Positions 55,501 to 63,541 of a DNA stretch of 64,000 nucleotides are shown here, one piece after another. Each line of letters opens with the position of its first letter. The stretch's first letter is position 1. The notes beneath the pieces are model-generated. The model was not told where the DNA came from. It searched no databases and was given only the letters and a program-made list of their open reading frames with translations. Source of the stretch: JASGKO01 sp049840595 (GTDB lineage: Bacteria; Verrucomicrobiota; Verrucomicrobiia; Chthoniobacterales; Chthoniobacteraceae); assembly GCA_049840595.1 (NCBI GenBank), contig JASGKO010000036.1, positions 62,001-126,000 of the forward strand, written 5' to 3'. The translations under genes were made by a program, and so were the position numbers.

Positions 55501-55653
55501 GGATTCTGAGAATGAATAGCCGGGGAAGGGAAAAAATGCAGGTTCTGGCGACACCGGAAAATCAAAAATCTGCCAGCCTCTCCCCCTCACCTCCCATTCG
55601 TAAAACTGCTCCGCTAACTTTTCATCTCTCCAATCTGATGATGCCTGGCCCAT
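52522..55653 (-). CDS. TraG/VirD4-like ATPase with C-terminal nuclease-like domain
   Basis: This is 1,043 residues. The N-terminal ~360 residues are unassigned. The AAA/RecA-like core has Walker A VGASGTGKSTLLFNLIRQD near 414, followed by LAVLDPHGDLVDRILEIIP, and Walker B FWCYVDEFPSFMTPS near 650, then a sensor GLTLAHQEMRQL. A Pro/Ser-rich linker (about 785-880) leads to a C-terminal domain with VVEYEIAGGHVDVALQRNQRTIACEIS, which has the D...ExS spacing of PD-(D/E)xK folds (K replaced by S). It would pump or position DNA for transfer. The membrane protein starts just upstream. Confidence 0.8.
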   Translation of the reverse strand: MGQASSDWRDEKLAEQFYEWEVRGRGWQIFDFPVSPEPAFFPFPGYSFSESSSTDDGRRKTFLSSLVERLQHALAPKAFSQKDEAFGLAVEQPILRALEREDVTELVISLPTKVHAHPSAFQSIVSSIESFGEPLTYEMLGTNKTITPLFVTHPADASLIRHQLAAYIPEAVIKPQERMLVNVWDQFSESAVVEFGLSDEFMVPLANSGSDIFTEIAAAMGNLQAEELALFQIIFEPARREWTESAVRAVLHSNGKPFFANRADLVSGANKKFNQPLFAAVLRLAAQGDRVQRAWEIITQMAISFRSLSTSFSNALVPLQSEGYLLEDRIEDLLRRQSRRSGMLLNLEELSSLVHLPTKEVKKLVREIKTSVAAPGFSHERGLKLGTNSHAGETKEVFLSPEQRVRHTHIVGASGTGKSTLLFNLIRQDIENDAGLAVLDPHGDLVDRILEIIPPERIDDVVLIDPSDEEYSVGLNILGAHSDFEKSLLASDLVGVFRRLSTSWGDQMDSVLRNGILAFLESTAGGTLVDLRQFLLDTNFRNRFLRTVTDPEIIYYWQKVFPQLSGNKSIGPVITRLDEFLSRKPIRYMVSQKENRVNFSEILDRGHILLARLPQGLIGRENSQLLGSLLLGKLQQMAMSRQRMRENERRDFWCYVDEFPSFMTPSMAEILTGARKYRMGLTLAHQEMRQLQADSEVASAVMSNCLTRVAFRVSDADARSLENGFTQFEARDLQNLETGEAVCRIERSDADFNLTISRPDLMPDDEDIRDEVIAASRSKYSQSRAAVEAELRRYVVVEELKPEPPPKRPKGVPNDSEPSSASKVPKDSEPNDTRPDDALPELVIEVEPLKPIARLALPPKSEQEDSPKPAPPKSAGRGGKTHKALQDLIKRSAQDLGYLAVVEYEIAGGHVDVALQRNQRTIACEISITTPIEHEIGNIKKCLSANFAFVALVIRTEKRLTDYQAAISAALSTRELERVRFLLPDGLLTFLKELAAEDSGSSKTVRGYKVKVRHHVVDDMSEEDRIKELAKILGRSAKKRKKD

Positions 55654-55662
55654 TGCGAAAAG

Positions 55663-57306
55663 TTAAATAAGGCGTTTGCGGAACAGATCATCCATGATCG
55701 GCTTTTCAATTGTCCCCGGAAGAAGTTGAAAGCCTTTGTCGCCGAAAATTTCCTCAAAGGCCTCCGACACCGCTGCCTGCATGGCAAGCACATACATCTC
55801 CATCGAGTCTATCCGGTAATAAGTAATCGGACGCAAATACAGCTCGTAGAGCGGCCCAAGCAGAGGCGTTTTTCGCAAAGTGCGGTCCATGTCTCCCAAG
55901 CCGCGCGCTACCGAGGCTCGCAGAGTCAGGATGAGGCCTGTTAGGCCCAGCACGAGCCAGACGCATCCCCAGAAAAAGCCGCAGGTGGCCGCTAAAATGG
56001 CCAGTGAGATGCCGACGACCATCAGGACGACGCATATTGCCAACGGATCGATCACCGGAGGTTCAATACTCGCGCGGTAGGAGATGAAGAAACCCGTCCC
56101 AAAAGGTGCCGCGCATATATCGAAAATCTGCCGCTCTCGGGCGAAGCGAAGATATTCCCGCTGCTGAGATAGAGCACCGCCCTCATGCCAAAACTGGCGA
56201 GAAATTTCGAGGCCCGGAATTTCACGCGTGCGAACTGCCTCCTCAATCATTGTGTAAATGTTACTGGGGGAATCCTTAAAATCAGGAAGCAAAGCCCGCC
56301 AATAATACAAAACTTCGGTGGAAGACTTTTTCGTCCAGTCGCCAATTAGCAGGAAAAATGTCCCCAGCAGCATGCCTGCTGCGATGGATGCTGCCATTAG
56401 GAGGTGAAGCTCTCCCGCAACCACATGCACTTCAACTTCTGCATTGAGGGACTTCTTTTGCTCCGTCTCTGCCATTTGCTCAACCTGCTTCAACTCGGTG
56501 TCCAGTGCCCATGAGCTAAGAATGGCTTCTTTGACGCTCAGTTTAAACTGCTGAAGGCGATCCGCGACCTTCTGGGCATTTAGCGGTTCATCGGGAGCTG
56601 GTGCCGGCGCTTCGTCCAACTTCGGGGCGTCAAGGTTCGTGGGCAATAGCTTGGAAAGTGTGGTGATTTCACTCACCGAGTCACCCAGCGTTTTTTGGTT
56701 TTCCGGCGTCTTGGCAGCCGTCTGCAAAACACCGAGATACTCTTTCGCCCGTTCTAGAACCGACTTGCGAGAGGAGACTGCATAATCGTTCAGCGTGTGG
56801 TCATAGAGGCCGAAATTGGGAACGAACGGGACATAATCGGGAACTTTCGCCGATGGGCTTGCGTCTCTCAGCGAAGCCGCGTGTGCAATCAGCTTTCGTT
56901 GAATGTCCGTAAGCTGCGCATCGAAATGATCCACGACAAACTGCTTCATACTCGAAGAGGCATCGAACATAAGCACAAGCTGTGACCTCAACTCGACGAA
57001 ATCCCTCGGTGTAATATCGCTGGGCGGAAATTGAGGCTCGAAGGCGGCCTGGGACTGAGGCGCTGGAAATTCGTTAACCTGCTTGAACTGCATGACCAAG
57101 TTTTGAGTTTTTTGGTAAGTCGCCTGCAGGTTTTGCAGTTTTTCGGTGAGCTGGAAAGATTGGCGGTAGCGCGCTGCCTCGACCATCGGTGCCCTCATTT
57201 CATAAATGATCGCTGCCGTTCCAAATCCGGCGATCAGGAACAGGCAGCCGAAAGTTTTGGCAAAGCGGGTCAACAGGTAGCGAATGAAATAGAAAATCGC
57301 GTTCAT
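55663..57306 (-). CDS. Multi-pass membrane protein of the transfer operon
   Basis: This is 547 residues. It has an N-terminal TM (FGCLFLIAGFGTAAIIY), a long periplasmic helical region (AARYRQSFQLTEKLQNLQATYQK), a TM near 310 (LLMAASIAAGMLLGTFFLLIG), and two more near 430 (LAICVVLMVVGISLAILAATCGFFWGCVWLVLGLTGLIL). No family is recognised. It overlaps the LprI-like gene by ATGA at its start and precedes the TraG-like gene by 9 bases. I infer a role in the transfer channel. Confidence 0.6.
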   Translation of the reverse strand: MNAIFYFIRYLLTRFAKTFGCLFLIAGFGTAAIIYEMRAPMVEAARYRQSFQLTEKLQNLQATYQKTQNLVMQFKQVNEFPAPQSQAAFEPQFPPSDITPRDFVELRSQLVLMFDASSSMKQFVVDHFDAQLTDIQRKLIAHAASLRDASPSAKVPDYVPFVPNFGLYDHTLNDYAVSSRKSVLERAKEYLGVLQTAAKTPENQKTLGDSVSEITTLSKLLPTNLDAPKLDEAPAPAPDEPLNAQKVADRLQQFKLSVKEAILSSWALDTELKQVEQMAETEQKKSLNAEVEVHVVAGELHLLMAASIAAGMLLGTFFLLIGDWTKKSSTEVLYYWRALLPDFKDSPSNIYTMIEEAVRTREIPGLEISRQFWHEGGALSQQREYLRFARERQIFDICAAPFGTGFFISYRASIEPPVIDPLAICVVLMVVGISLAILAATCGFFWGCVWLVLGLTGLILTLRASVARGLGDMDRTLRKTPLLGPLYELYLRPITYYRIDSMEMYVLAMQAAVSEAFEEIFGDKGFQLLPGTIEKPIMDDLFRKRLI

Positions 57307-58520
57307 AGGCCGAGCGAATCATCCCGCAGTTGTTTGATGCGCTTCGCTACCGGTGCATTTTCAATGAGATCCAGCGCAGCTTGGTATTCCTGAATCGCCT
57401 CTGCCGTCTTCCCAACTGCTGCCAGTGATTCTGCTTTAGTAACGTGGTCTTGAAATGATGCTGCGACCTTTTGATAAAGTTGATCCCATCCTTCGACGAT
57501 TTTCCAAACCTCGTGATAGTCGTCCGTTGTGGGTTTTTGCTTTAAGCCACTTGCTAAAAATCTCCCCGCCAGGCTCACGTCGTCGCTCTTCAGCGAAATA
57601 GAAAACGCCTGCCATTTTTTGAGAAGCTGGACAGTTGGGTATTCGGGAGAGGTGGCCGAGATCAAATCGGAGAACGAGCAAGATCGCGAAAGGCCCACCC
57701 ATTGCGCATCCAAGTCCGAAAGGCTCGCGGTGAAATCCGAGGGGAGCGGTGGGAGATTTGCAAACGCCTTAGGCTCCTTGAAAAAGGAGTTATCCTTCGC
57801 TTCAATCCATCCTTGCAGGAGCGCGGACGCTTTCTTTTTCCACCCAGCCATCGCCTCAGCCTGCTTCGCTGGCGGCTCATTGGCACTGCTGGCGACTTGC
57901 GAGGTGGCTGCGGATGAGACGGACCCCGAACTCGCAATAACTGACAGATGGAAGTTTTGCGCCTCGGTCAAATCCACTGCGGCTGCGTTCCGCACAGCAT
58001 CGGGAACAAACCTTTGCACCGCGGATACGGCGGTTAGATCGGCGTCTCGATACACAATCCACGCGCGTTCCGCATCGCGTAATAGATGCTGCTGGTCGGG
58101 GGACAAGCGATGCATGCATGCCGAGTAGCCTTTCCCAAGAAAGTCATCCTGGCGTTTCCATTCCGTCGGCATGGGGTATTCTGGGCGCGGATCGTGCCCA
58201 AAAAATGTCTGAAGATGTTTAGCCCGATTGCGAACCTCACGAAGAACTGCGGCCTGCACTACGTCGTCGGAAAGACGTTGGTCATCCTTCATCGCGTTAA
58301 GTGCAGCCTCCAATTTGTCTGAGAAGGGAATCCACGCTCGTTCGGCCTTCCTCAACAGCTCTTGCTGGCGCGGGGGAAGATTGTTCAACGCCTCGTGATA
58401 GGCAGAATTAAGCTGTGCATCCGCGTCCGAAAAAGCATCGTCTTGCGCCAAAAGTGTAAAGGGGAAGAGGAGAAGTCCCGCCAGCACTAACCTCTTTCCG
58501 TGTATATAGGAGCCGTCCAT
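57303..58520 (-). CDS. Secreted protein with two LprI-like (DUF1311) repeats
   Basis: This is 405 residues with a signal peptide (LVLAGLLLFPFTLLAQ). Residues ~28-75 (LNSAYHEALNNLPPRQQELLRKAERAWIPFSD) and ~130-165 (GYSACMHRLSPDQQHLLRDAERAWIVYRDAD) both match the LprI/DUF1311 core of lysozyme-inhibitor-like proteins. The C-terminal part is helical with a TPR-like end (ESLAAVGKTAEAIQEYQAALDLIENA). It is the first gene of the operon, and its stop overlaps the next gene by ATGA. A protection role against host muramidase is speculation. Confidence 0.7.
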   Translation of the reverse strand: MDGSYIHGKRLVLAGLLLFPFTLLAQDDAFSDADAQLNSAYHEALNNLPPRQQELLRKAERAWIPFSDKLEAALNAMKDDQRLSDDVVQAAVLREVRNRAKHLQTFFGHDPRPEYPMPTEWKRQDDFLGKGYSACMHRLSPDQQHLLRDAERAWIVYRDADLTAVSAVQRFVPDAVRNAAAVDLTEAQNFHLSVIASSGSVSSAATSQVASSANEPPAKQAEAMAGWKKKASALLQGWIEAKDNSFFKEPKAFANLPPLPSDFTASLSDLDAQWVGLSRSCSFSDLISATSPEYPTVQLLKKWQAFSISLKSDDVSLAGRFLASGLKQKPTTDDYHEVWKIVEGWDQLYQKVAASFQDHVTKAESLAAVGKTAEAIQEYQAALDLIENAPVAKRIKQLRDDSLGL

Positions 58521-58584
58521 ACCGCTGAATTCGACTCCTAACTAACAGTGATGTAATCGTCGAGATAAATTGTTTAAAGACTCC

Positions 58585-58613
58585 AAAAAAGCCCCAGCCG
58601 ATATGGCTGGGGC
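58585..58613 (-). terminator. Rho-independent terminator after the primase gene
   Basis: A perfect 9-base stem GCCCCAGCC / GGCTGGGGC (58591-58599 with 58605-58613) has a 5-base loop. On the minus strand it is followed by a run of six T (58585-58590). It closes the primase transcript, before the LprI-like operon. Confidence 0.9.
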
Positions 58614-58624
58614 GAGATGGATAT

Positions 58625-59629
58625 TCACTTGCGTAATTCCGCTAGCTGCTCCGTAGTCAACGTATCCGGCTGCTGCCCGTCATGATCGAAGCGAAAGCTG
58701 TGGATGAAGCAGTAGGCTGCGAGCCGAGGAATGATTTCCTTTCTGGCCTCGCGACCCGCTTCATCTTCATCCAGCATGACGACAATTCGACTTTGTGGAT
58801 TGGTCGCCTGCACGATCAGCAATTCCTGGTGGTGAGACAAAGAGCTTCCCATCAGTGCAACGACACGCCGAATGCCGGCTTGCCATAAGGCGATGCAATC
58901 GAAGAATCCTTCAACGATTACCAACGGTTGCTCGTGCGACTCCCGCACAGCGCGATGGTAATTGAAAAGCTCCTGAGCCTTCCGAAAGCCCGGTGGCAGT
59001 TTGTATTTAGGAGTCTCGTCGCCGGGAATCCCCGGCAGTCGTCCGGCATAAGCTACTAGTTGCCCTTCCGAATTGTGGATGGGAATGACAACTCGACCGG
59101 TCATGCTTCCTTTTTGGCAATAACCCACGCCAAATTCCAACAAAGCTTCTTGGCTCACCCCACGCTCCACTAAATAGGAATGGTTGGAATCGAGATGCTG
59201 CAACTCGAAGCCCAGTGGCTTGTTCGGCTTATACTCTGCTTCCGGCAATGCCTCAGTCTTTGCCTTTTCCGGCGGCAGCACATCGACTTCTTTCTTCGTA
59301 GTGATATTGCGATGATCACTGCTCCCCTCGCCCTGCGGCAATTGGAACCAGTCACACAACATCAAGGCGGCCTCGCGCAACGCAACACTCTCCTTTCTCG
59401 CTACGAAGTCCAAGACATTGCCGCCCGCATTGCAGCGACCGAAACAATGCCAGCAACTCTTTCGAATGCTGATCCGAAACTGCGTAGGATTCTGCCCATC
59501 ATGTAGCGGGCAAGCGCCGCTGAGGTTGTCTCCGGAATGCTTGAACTCACCGGCAACGCCGTAATGTTCGAGCACCTGGAGCATTGAGACGGCAGCCTTC
59601 ACCGCCTTGAAGTCCACGAATTTGGACAT
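58625..59629 (-). CDS. DNA primase with CHC2 zinc finger and Toprim domain
   Basis: This is 334 residues. The zinc finger is CPLHDGQNPTQFRISIRK then SCWHCFGRCNAGGNVLDFV (CxxH...CxxC), near residues 40-75. The Toprim domain has LVIVEGFFDCIALWQAG and RIVVMLDEDEAGREAR, with the acidic metal-binding residues. It is shorter than DnaG (no helicase-binding domain), as in plasmid or phage-type primases. It presumably primes element replication. The promoter and terminator around it suggest a separate monocistronic unit. Confidence 0.88.
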   Translation of the reverse strand: MSKFVDFKAVKAAVSMLQVLEHYGVAGEFKHSGDNLSGACPLHDGQNPTQFRISIRKSCWHCFGRCNAGGNVLDFVARKESVALREAALMLCDWFQLPQGEGSSDHRNITTKKEVDVLPPEKAKTEALPEAEYKPNKPLGFELQHLDSNHSYLVERGVSQEALLEFGVGYCQKGSMTGRVVIPIHNSEGQLVAYAGRLPGIPGDETPKYKLPPGFRKAQELFNYHRAVRESHEQPLVIVEGFFDCIALWQAGIRRVVALMGSSLSHHQELLIVQATNPQSRIVVMLDEDEAGREARKEIIPRLAAYCFIHSFRFDHDGQQPDTLTTEQLAELRK

Positions 59630-59690
59630 ACGTTTTTGCTGTAAGGTTCAAGTCATAGTCATGTATCATGCACAACTATTTCCGTGAGAA

Positions 59691-59719
59691 ATTATACCGC
59701 AGCCCTCAGCTTTTGTTAA
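59691..59719 (-). promoter_or_regulatory. Sigma-70-type promoter of the primase gene
   Basis: On the minus strand TTAACA (-35, 5 of 6 to consensus) and TATAAT (-10, perfect) are separated by exactly 17 bases. The start codon of the primase is about 60 bases downstream. The remaining part of the 59630-59900 gap has no gene. Confidence 0.75.
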
Positions 59720-59900
59720 TTCCTCACCGGCCATATACCTTAGCAAAAGTTACGTTCTTCATTTGCACCAGCGGGCATCATTACGCCGCGAACCTGTGCA
59801 GATGTTCTTCACACTAAACTTATTTAACCAGTGCGAGAAGAATGCGCTCCAATCGAAATAAAATGCGTGCTAACAAATTATCGCGTGGATTATTCGTGCC

Positions 59901-62228
59901 TTAGATCTGCACGCGAAGTTCTGCCTCTGTGCGTAAACGCACAGGTTGTAGTGCTGTGAAGCGGCGGCGAACTGCATCGTACAGGTCGCCATCAAACTTC
60001 TTGGCTGAAATCGTCACGACTGCAGCGTATTCCAGTCGGCTTGTTGCTCCATGCCGAGGAATAGCATGAAGAACAAGAAATGGTTCGTGGATCGATGTCG
60101 CAAATTTCAATTTCGATCTTCGGACGATTGCCTCCCATTTGTATTGCGCTCGTCGTTCACTTTCAGATGGGTATTGGTTTGCTGATTCCGACACCGGTAA
60201 TACAGACTTCTTCCAGCCGTCAGCGATGAGCGTTCTGATTTGATTCGCTTCTTCCTTAATATGAAGCCGACGAGGTTTTCCACCCAAAACATCGCGTTTT
60301 GGAGTGAAAGTGAAAACCTGGCTGTTCGGATAGAACGTGTCCTCGATACACATTGCAGTGTAGTCAGAGGGGTGATTTGGAGCGACGGGAGATAACGTCG
60401 CGACCGTCCATTTAATTCCCACTTTTCCGCTCGTAAGCAGGTTTGGAGGGAGCATGATCGGCAATTTCACCATTTTCGTTGGAAGAATATCGCCTTGAAA
60501 AACAATGGTTACCGTTTTTTCATTGCAAAGAATCAGGTCATCAAGCGTTGACGGGACAATGCCGTGGCCGAGGAACTGGTCCGGCTCGTCGTCGGGATGT
60601 TCGGCACCATGAACCAATAAGGCGCGAGCTAGAAGCGCATTTCCACGATCCATGCTCTCCGCTGCCTCAGCTCCTAAAGCGGCTACAATTGGTGCCGCAA
60701 AACTGGTGCCCGCGCTAAGCAACTTGGTACCAGGCGTTACATCCAAGAGATGGATTGGCAGTTGGTCACAGCCCCCGAATGCCGCAACGTCAGGCTTCAG
60801 CTTTGCACACTCGCGACCAGGGCCTTGGCACGAGTACGGCGCGCGGACGTTCAGATTCTTTCTCTTTGTATATGCACCAACACCCAAACCATTTACCAAA
60901 TCTGCAGGCGCTTGAATCCGATTCATTCCTTGCCCGGCAGCGCCGTCATTACCAACCGCTACGCAGAACGCTACTTTGTGAGTCACAGCAAGTAAATCGA
61001 GCGAAAAAGTGAATCGCGAGATCATATCATCCAAAATCGGTCCGCGTGGGCCAAAGCTCACGTTGTAAACTTTGATATCCTTTCTGGAAGGCACCGCGGT
61101 TTCTATAACATCAATGGATTCATACAGATCGATATCCGTAGGATTAGACGTCGGTAGCGCTCGAATGCTCACTACCGACACCGTTGGTGAGGGCAACGGT
61201 ACGGCCGTGTCATAATCGTTAAGTGGTCCATATAGTAATGCCCCCGCAACAGCGGTGCCATGTGCAATACCTTCCGGGATGGCTTGTGTCTTTATTGAGA
61301 GCGCGTTGTCTTGCTCAACGTGACCACGAAGTAATGAGTGGTTTGGATCAATCCCGCCATCAAACATTCCGACCTTAATTGTTGAACGTGTCCTCGTTGT
61401 CGATGCTGGCGGCGCTGGAAATGTAGGCGCGGATCGAAAATTCTCGAAACCGCCAAAAACAAGTGGATGTGCTGTGCGTAGAGGATTAGCACCTGCAAGA
61501 GCTTGAAGCGCACTGCGATTTAGATGGCATGAGACAAAAAGCGGGCCGTCTCCATAAGCAGCAACATTTGGTCTATCCCACTTAGCGTCCTGTTCACGAA
61601 AAAGCTCCCTAAGGAAATGTCTCTGTTCTTCTTCTGAATGCAGCGAGGGATGCAGCACAACCTCCACACGCCCTTCCTTCCAATCTGGATTAAACCCAAG
61701 TAGTTGTTCATTAGCTCCCAATAAGTCGAATCGTTCGATGCATTGAATTTCCTCGCGGAATGCGCTGGGAAGGGCGCGTTCAGCCTCATCGAGCGAACGC
61801 AACAATCGGCGAAAACCCGCATCGTTACTCCGCACAAAAACCAACCGTCCTGTGACTTCACGTATGTGTTGCTCAAGTTGCTTCTTTACACGTTTAGTTC
61901 GCGCCACATCCGCAGTGGGAATGCGATAATTACGAGAACCGACATTTTCCAAGTCACGAATACGCCCGAAGATACCTTGTGGATCGTACGATTTCGCAAT
62001 CATGTCAGGGTGTAAGCGGAGACAAAGTACCGATTCATCTTGGAAGCGCTTTCGCGACGGCAAAGCGGCAAGTTTATCCAAAGCTTGCCCAATATGTGCT
62101 TTCACTCGGCTCCGTGCTTCATCGTAGCTTCTTGGCCATTCCCTAGGTCCTCCACCTAGCTTCTTCTTTACTGGTTCACGATAGCTCTCACCATTGGCAA
62201 GAATTAGTCTGCGTTGTATATCAGGCAT
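59901..62228 (-). CDS. S8 family subtilisin-like serine protease (partner of AAA ATPase)
   Basis: This is 775 residues, no signal peptide, so cytoplasmic. The catalytic triad is Asp in VGMFDGGIDPNHSLL (near 288), His in GIAHGTAVAGALL (near 322) and Ser in GTSFAAPIVAALGAE (near 509). The oxyanion Asn is in CVAVGNDGAAG. An N-terminal domain of ~270 residues is helical (SYDEARSRVKAHIGQALDKL), and the C-terminal ~200 residues are beta-rich. The start ATG overlaps the end of the AAA gene by 8 bases. It probably works with the ATPase as a two-gene cargo system, perhaps for defence. Confidence 0.85.
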   Translation of the reverse strand: MPDIQRRLILANGESYREPVKKKLGGGPREWPRSYDEARSRVKAHIGQALDKLAALPSRKRFQDESVLCLRLHPDMIAKSYDPQGIFGRIRDLENVGSRNYRIPTADVARTKRVKKQLEQHIREVTGRLVFVRSNDAGFRRLLRSLDEAERALPSAFREEIQCIERFDLLGANEQLLGFNPDWKEGRVEVVLHPSLHSEEEQRHFLRELFREQDAKWDRPNVAAYGDGPLFVSCHLNRSALQALAGANPLRTAHPLVFGGFENFRSAPTFPAPPASTTRTRSTIKVGMFDGGIDPNHSLLRGHVEQDNALSIKTQAIPEGIAHGTAVAGALLYGPLNDYDTAVPLPSPTVSVVSIRALPTSNPTDIDLYESIDVIETAVPSRKDIKVYNVSFGPRGPILDDMISRFTFSLDLLAVTHKVAFCVAVGNDGAAGQGMNRIQAPADLVNGLGVGAYTKRKNLNVRAPYSCQGPGRECAKLKPDVAAFGGCDQLPIHLLDVTPGTKLLSAGTSFAAPIVAALGAEAAESMDRGNALLARALLVHGAEHPDDEPDQFLGHGIVPSTLDDLILCNEKTVTIVFQGDILPTKMVKLPIMLPPNLLTSGKVGIKWTVATLSPVAPNHPSDYTAMCIEDTFYPNSQVFTFTPKRDVLGGKPRRLHIKEEANQIRTLIADGWKKSVLPVSESANQYPSESERRAQYKWEAIVRRSKLKFATSIHEPFLVLHAIPRHGATSRLEYAAVVTISAKKFDGDLYDAVRRRFTALQPVRLRTEAELRVQI

Positions 62229-63381
62229 TGCTGCTCTCCTTCTTTTTGCGAGTTTTCCGCGCCGAATTTTTTTTGCTAAGGTGATGCTGGATCGTCGTTG
62301 AACTTTTCCCGAAAAGTTCTGCCAAGTCGCGCACGGTCAACCCCGTCATTTCCTTCATAGTCTTCACAAGCATCCCGAGATGCTCTTTCGCCATTTCTGG
62401 CAGCCGGTTTGCTATTGCCTCAACGAAAGCCGTGCCCAGTCCAATCTGCTCGACCACGTGACGACGAACGACGCTCTGAGTGAGCGTTTCCAAATCAGAA
62501 CCACTATTCCCGACCGTAACACGGGCGAGAGCTGAGAAAAATCCGCCTGGAAGCATCGCGGAGAAACGTCCACATGCACGGATTAAGATCGCTTCTCTTT
62601 CAGTCTCTCCAGGCAACTGTGTTTCTAATACCACCTCGAAGCGACGATGAATGGCCGGGTCCAGTAACTCCGGATGATTTGTTGCGGCCACTAGCACGGA
62701 ATGAAGTGGCCATTCCTCCAGCTCCTTTAGAAGAACATTCACGATACGTTTGAGTTCACCAACCTCTGTATTATCATCGCGACGTTTTCCAATCGCGTCA
62801 AACTCATCAAGAAGTAAAAGGCACGGTGTTGCCCGTGCGTAATCAAGGCTGCGTCGTAGATTTGCACCTGTTTTTCCGAGGAAACTTGAAATCGCCGTCG
62901 CAAGATCAAGAACTACAAGCCTGAGCCCAAGCTGCTGTGCCAGCCATCGGGCAAGCATGGTCTTACCCGTGCCCGGCAAACCCTTCAAAAGTAACGTCCG
63001 AGGTGGAGCAAAACCTTCTCGTAATAGCCGTTCGCTTTCACGTCGCTCGCAAAGAAAACGCATGATCGTCGCATGAGATATAGCTTCAAATACAGGCTCT
63101 ACGGCGTAATCAACGGGCATGATACGCACAAGCGCCAAGCCAGCATCAACATCAGCAGGAGGAGGTTCTGCCGCATGCCAGCGGAGCGCTGCATCGTTCG
63201 CAGAAAATTTTGCAAGCAAGTCGCCAAGTTCGGCCGAGATGTCAGGCGATTCTGCTTTCAGCGCACGAATCGCTGTAAGCGAAAGCAATTCAAGTCGCTG
63301 ACGATTCCCGGCAAGACCAGCCTCAACAAGCTTCGGAATCAGGTCTACACATTCTGTTCTAATATTTTTACTTCTATTCAC
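62221..63381 (-). CDS. AAA family ATPase with C-terminal helix-turn-helix
   Basis: This is 386 residues from a GTG start at 63381. Walker A is LLLKGLPGTGKTMLARWL (near 135), Walker B CLLLLDEFDAIGKRR (near 190), sensor 1 LVAATNHPELLDP, arginine finger HRRFEV. The C-terminus VRDLAELFGKSSTTIQHHL is a helix-turn-helix. The frame stays open to 63468, but that stretch covers the operator repeats and reads as Cys/Phe-rich non-family sequence, so I prefer the shorter start. It overlaps the S8 protease gene by 8 bases, so the two are coupled. The HTH may autoregulate. Confidence 0.82.
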   Translation of the reverse strand: MNRSKNIRTECVDLIPKLVEAGLAGNRQRLELLSLTAIRALKAESPDISAELGDLLAKFSANDAALRWHAAEPPPADVDAGLALVRIMPVDYAVEPVFEAISHATIMRFLCERRESERLLREGFAPPRTLLLKGLPGTGKTMLARWLAQQLGLRLVVLDLATAISSFLGKTGANLRRSLDYARATPCLLLLDEFDAIGKRRDDNTEVGELKRIVNVLLKELEEWPLHSVLVAATNHPELLDPAIHRRFEVVLETQLPGETEREAILIRACGRFSAMLPGGFFSALARVTVGNSGSDLETLTQSVVRRHVVEQIGLGTAFVEAIANRLPEMAKEHLGMLVKTMKEMTGLTVRDLAELFGKSSTTIQHHLSKKNSARKTRKKKESSNA

Positions 63382-63385
63382 AATA

Positions 63386-63469
63386 TAGAACAAACAAAAC
63401 ACCACACACTGATTTTCTGCAACTTTTTTTGTTCTATTATTGTGCATTTTGCATAAACAGTAGAACAAA
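63386..63469. promoter_or_regulatory. Operator-like TAGAACAAA repeats upstream of the AAA gene
   Basis: Three copies of a 9-base motif: TAGAACAAA at 63386-63394 and 63461-63469, and the inverse TTTGTTCTA at 63428-63436. The latter two form an inverted repeat 24 bases apart. They lie directly upstream of the AAA-S8 operon in AT-rich DNA. Confidence 0.6.
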
Positions 63470-63541
63470 TATCGTCAGCCTTCGGGCGCGGGTCTCTTGG
63501 CATTTTTATTTGAATTGGATCTGCCAAGCAAGCGATGTGAC

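Noticed and set aside
63382..63468. Extension of the AAA gene to a start at 63468
   Set aside because: The added residues are Cys/Phe/Asn-rich, unlike the family, and they are encoded by the operator repeat region. The GTG at 63381 fits better.
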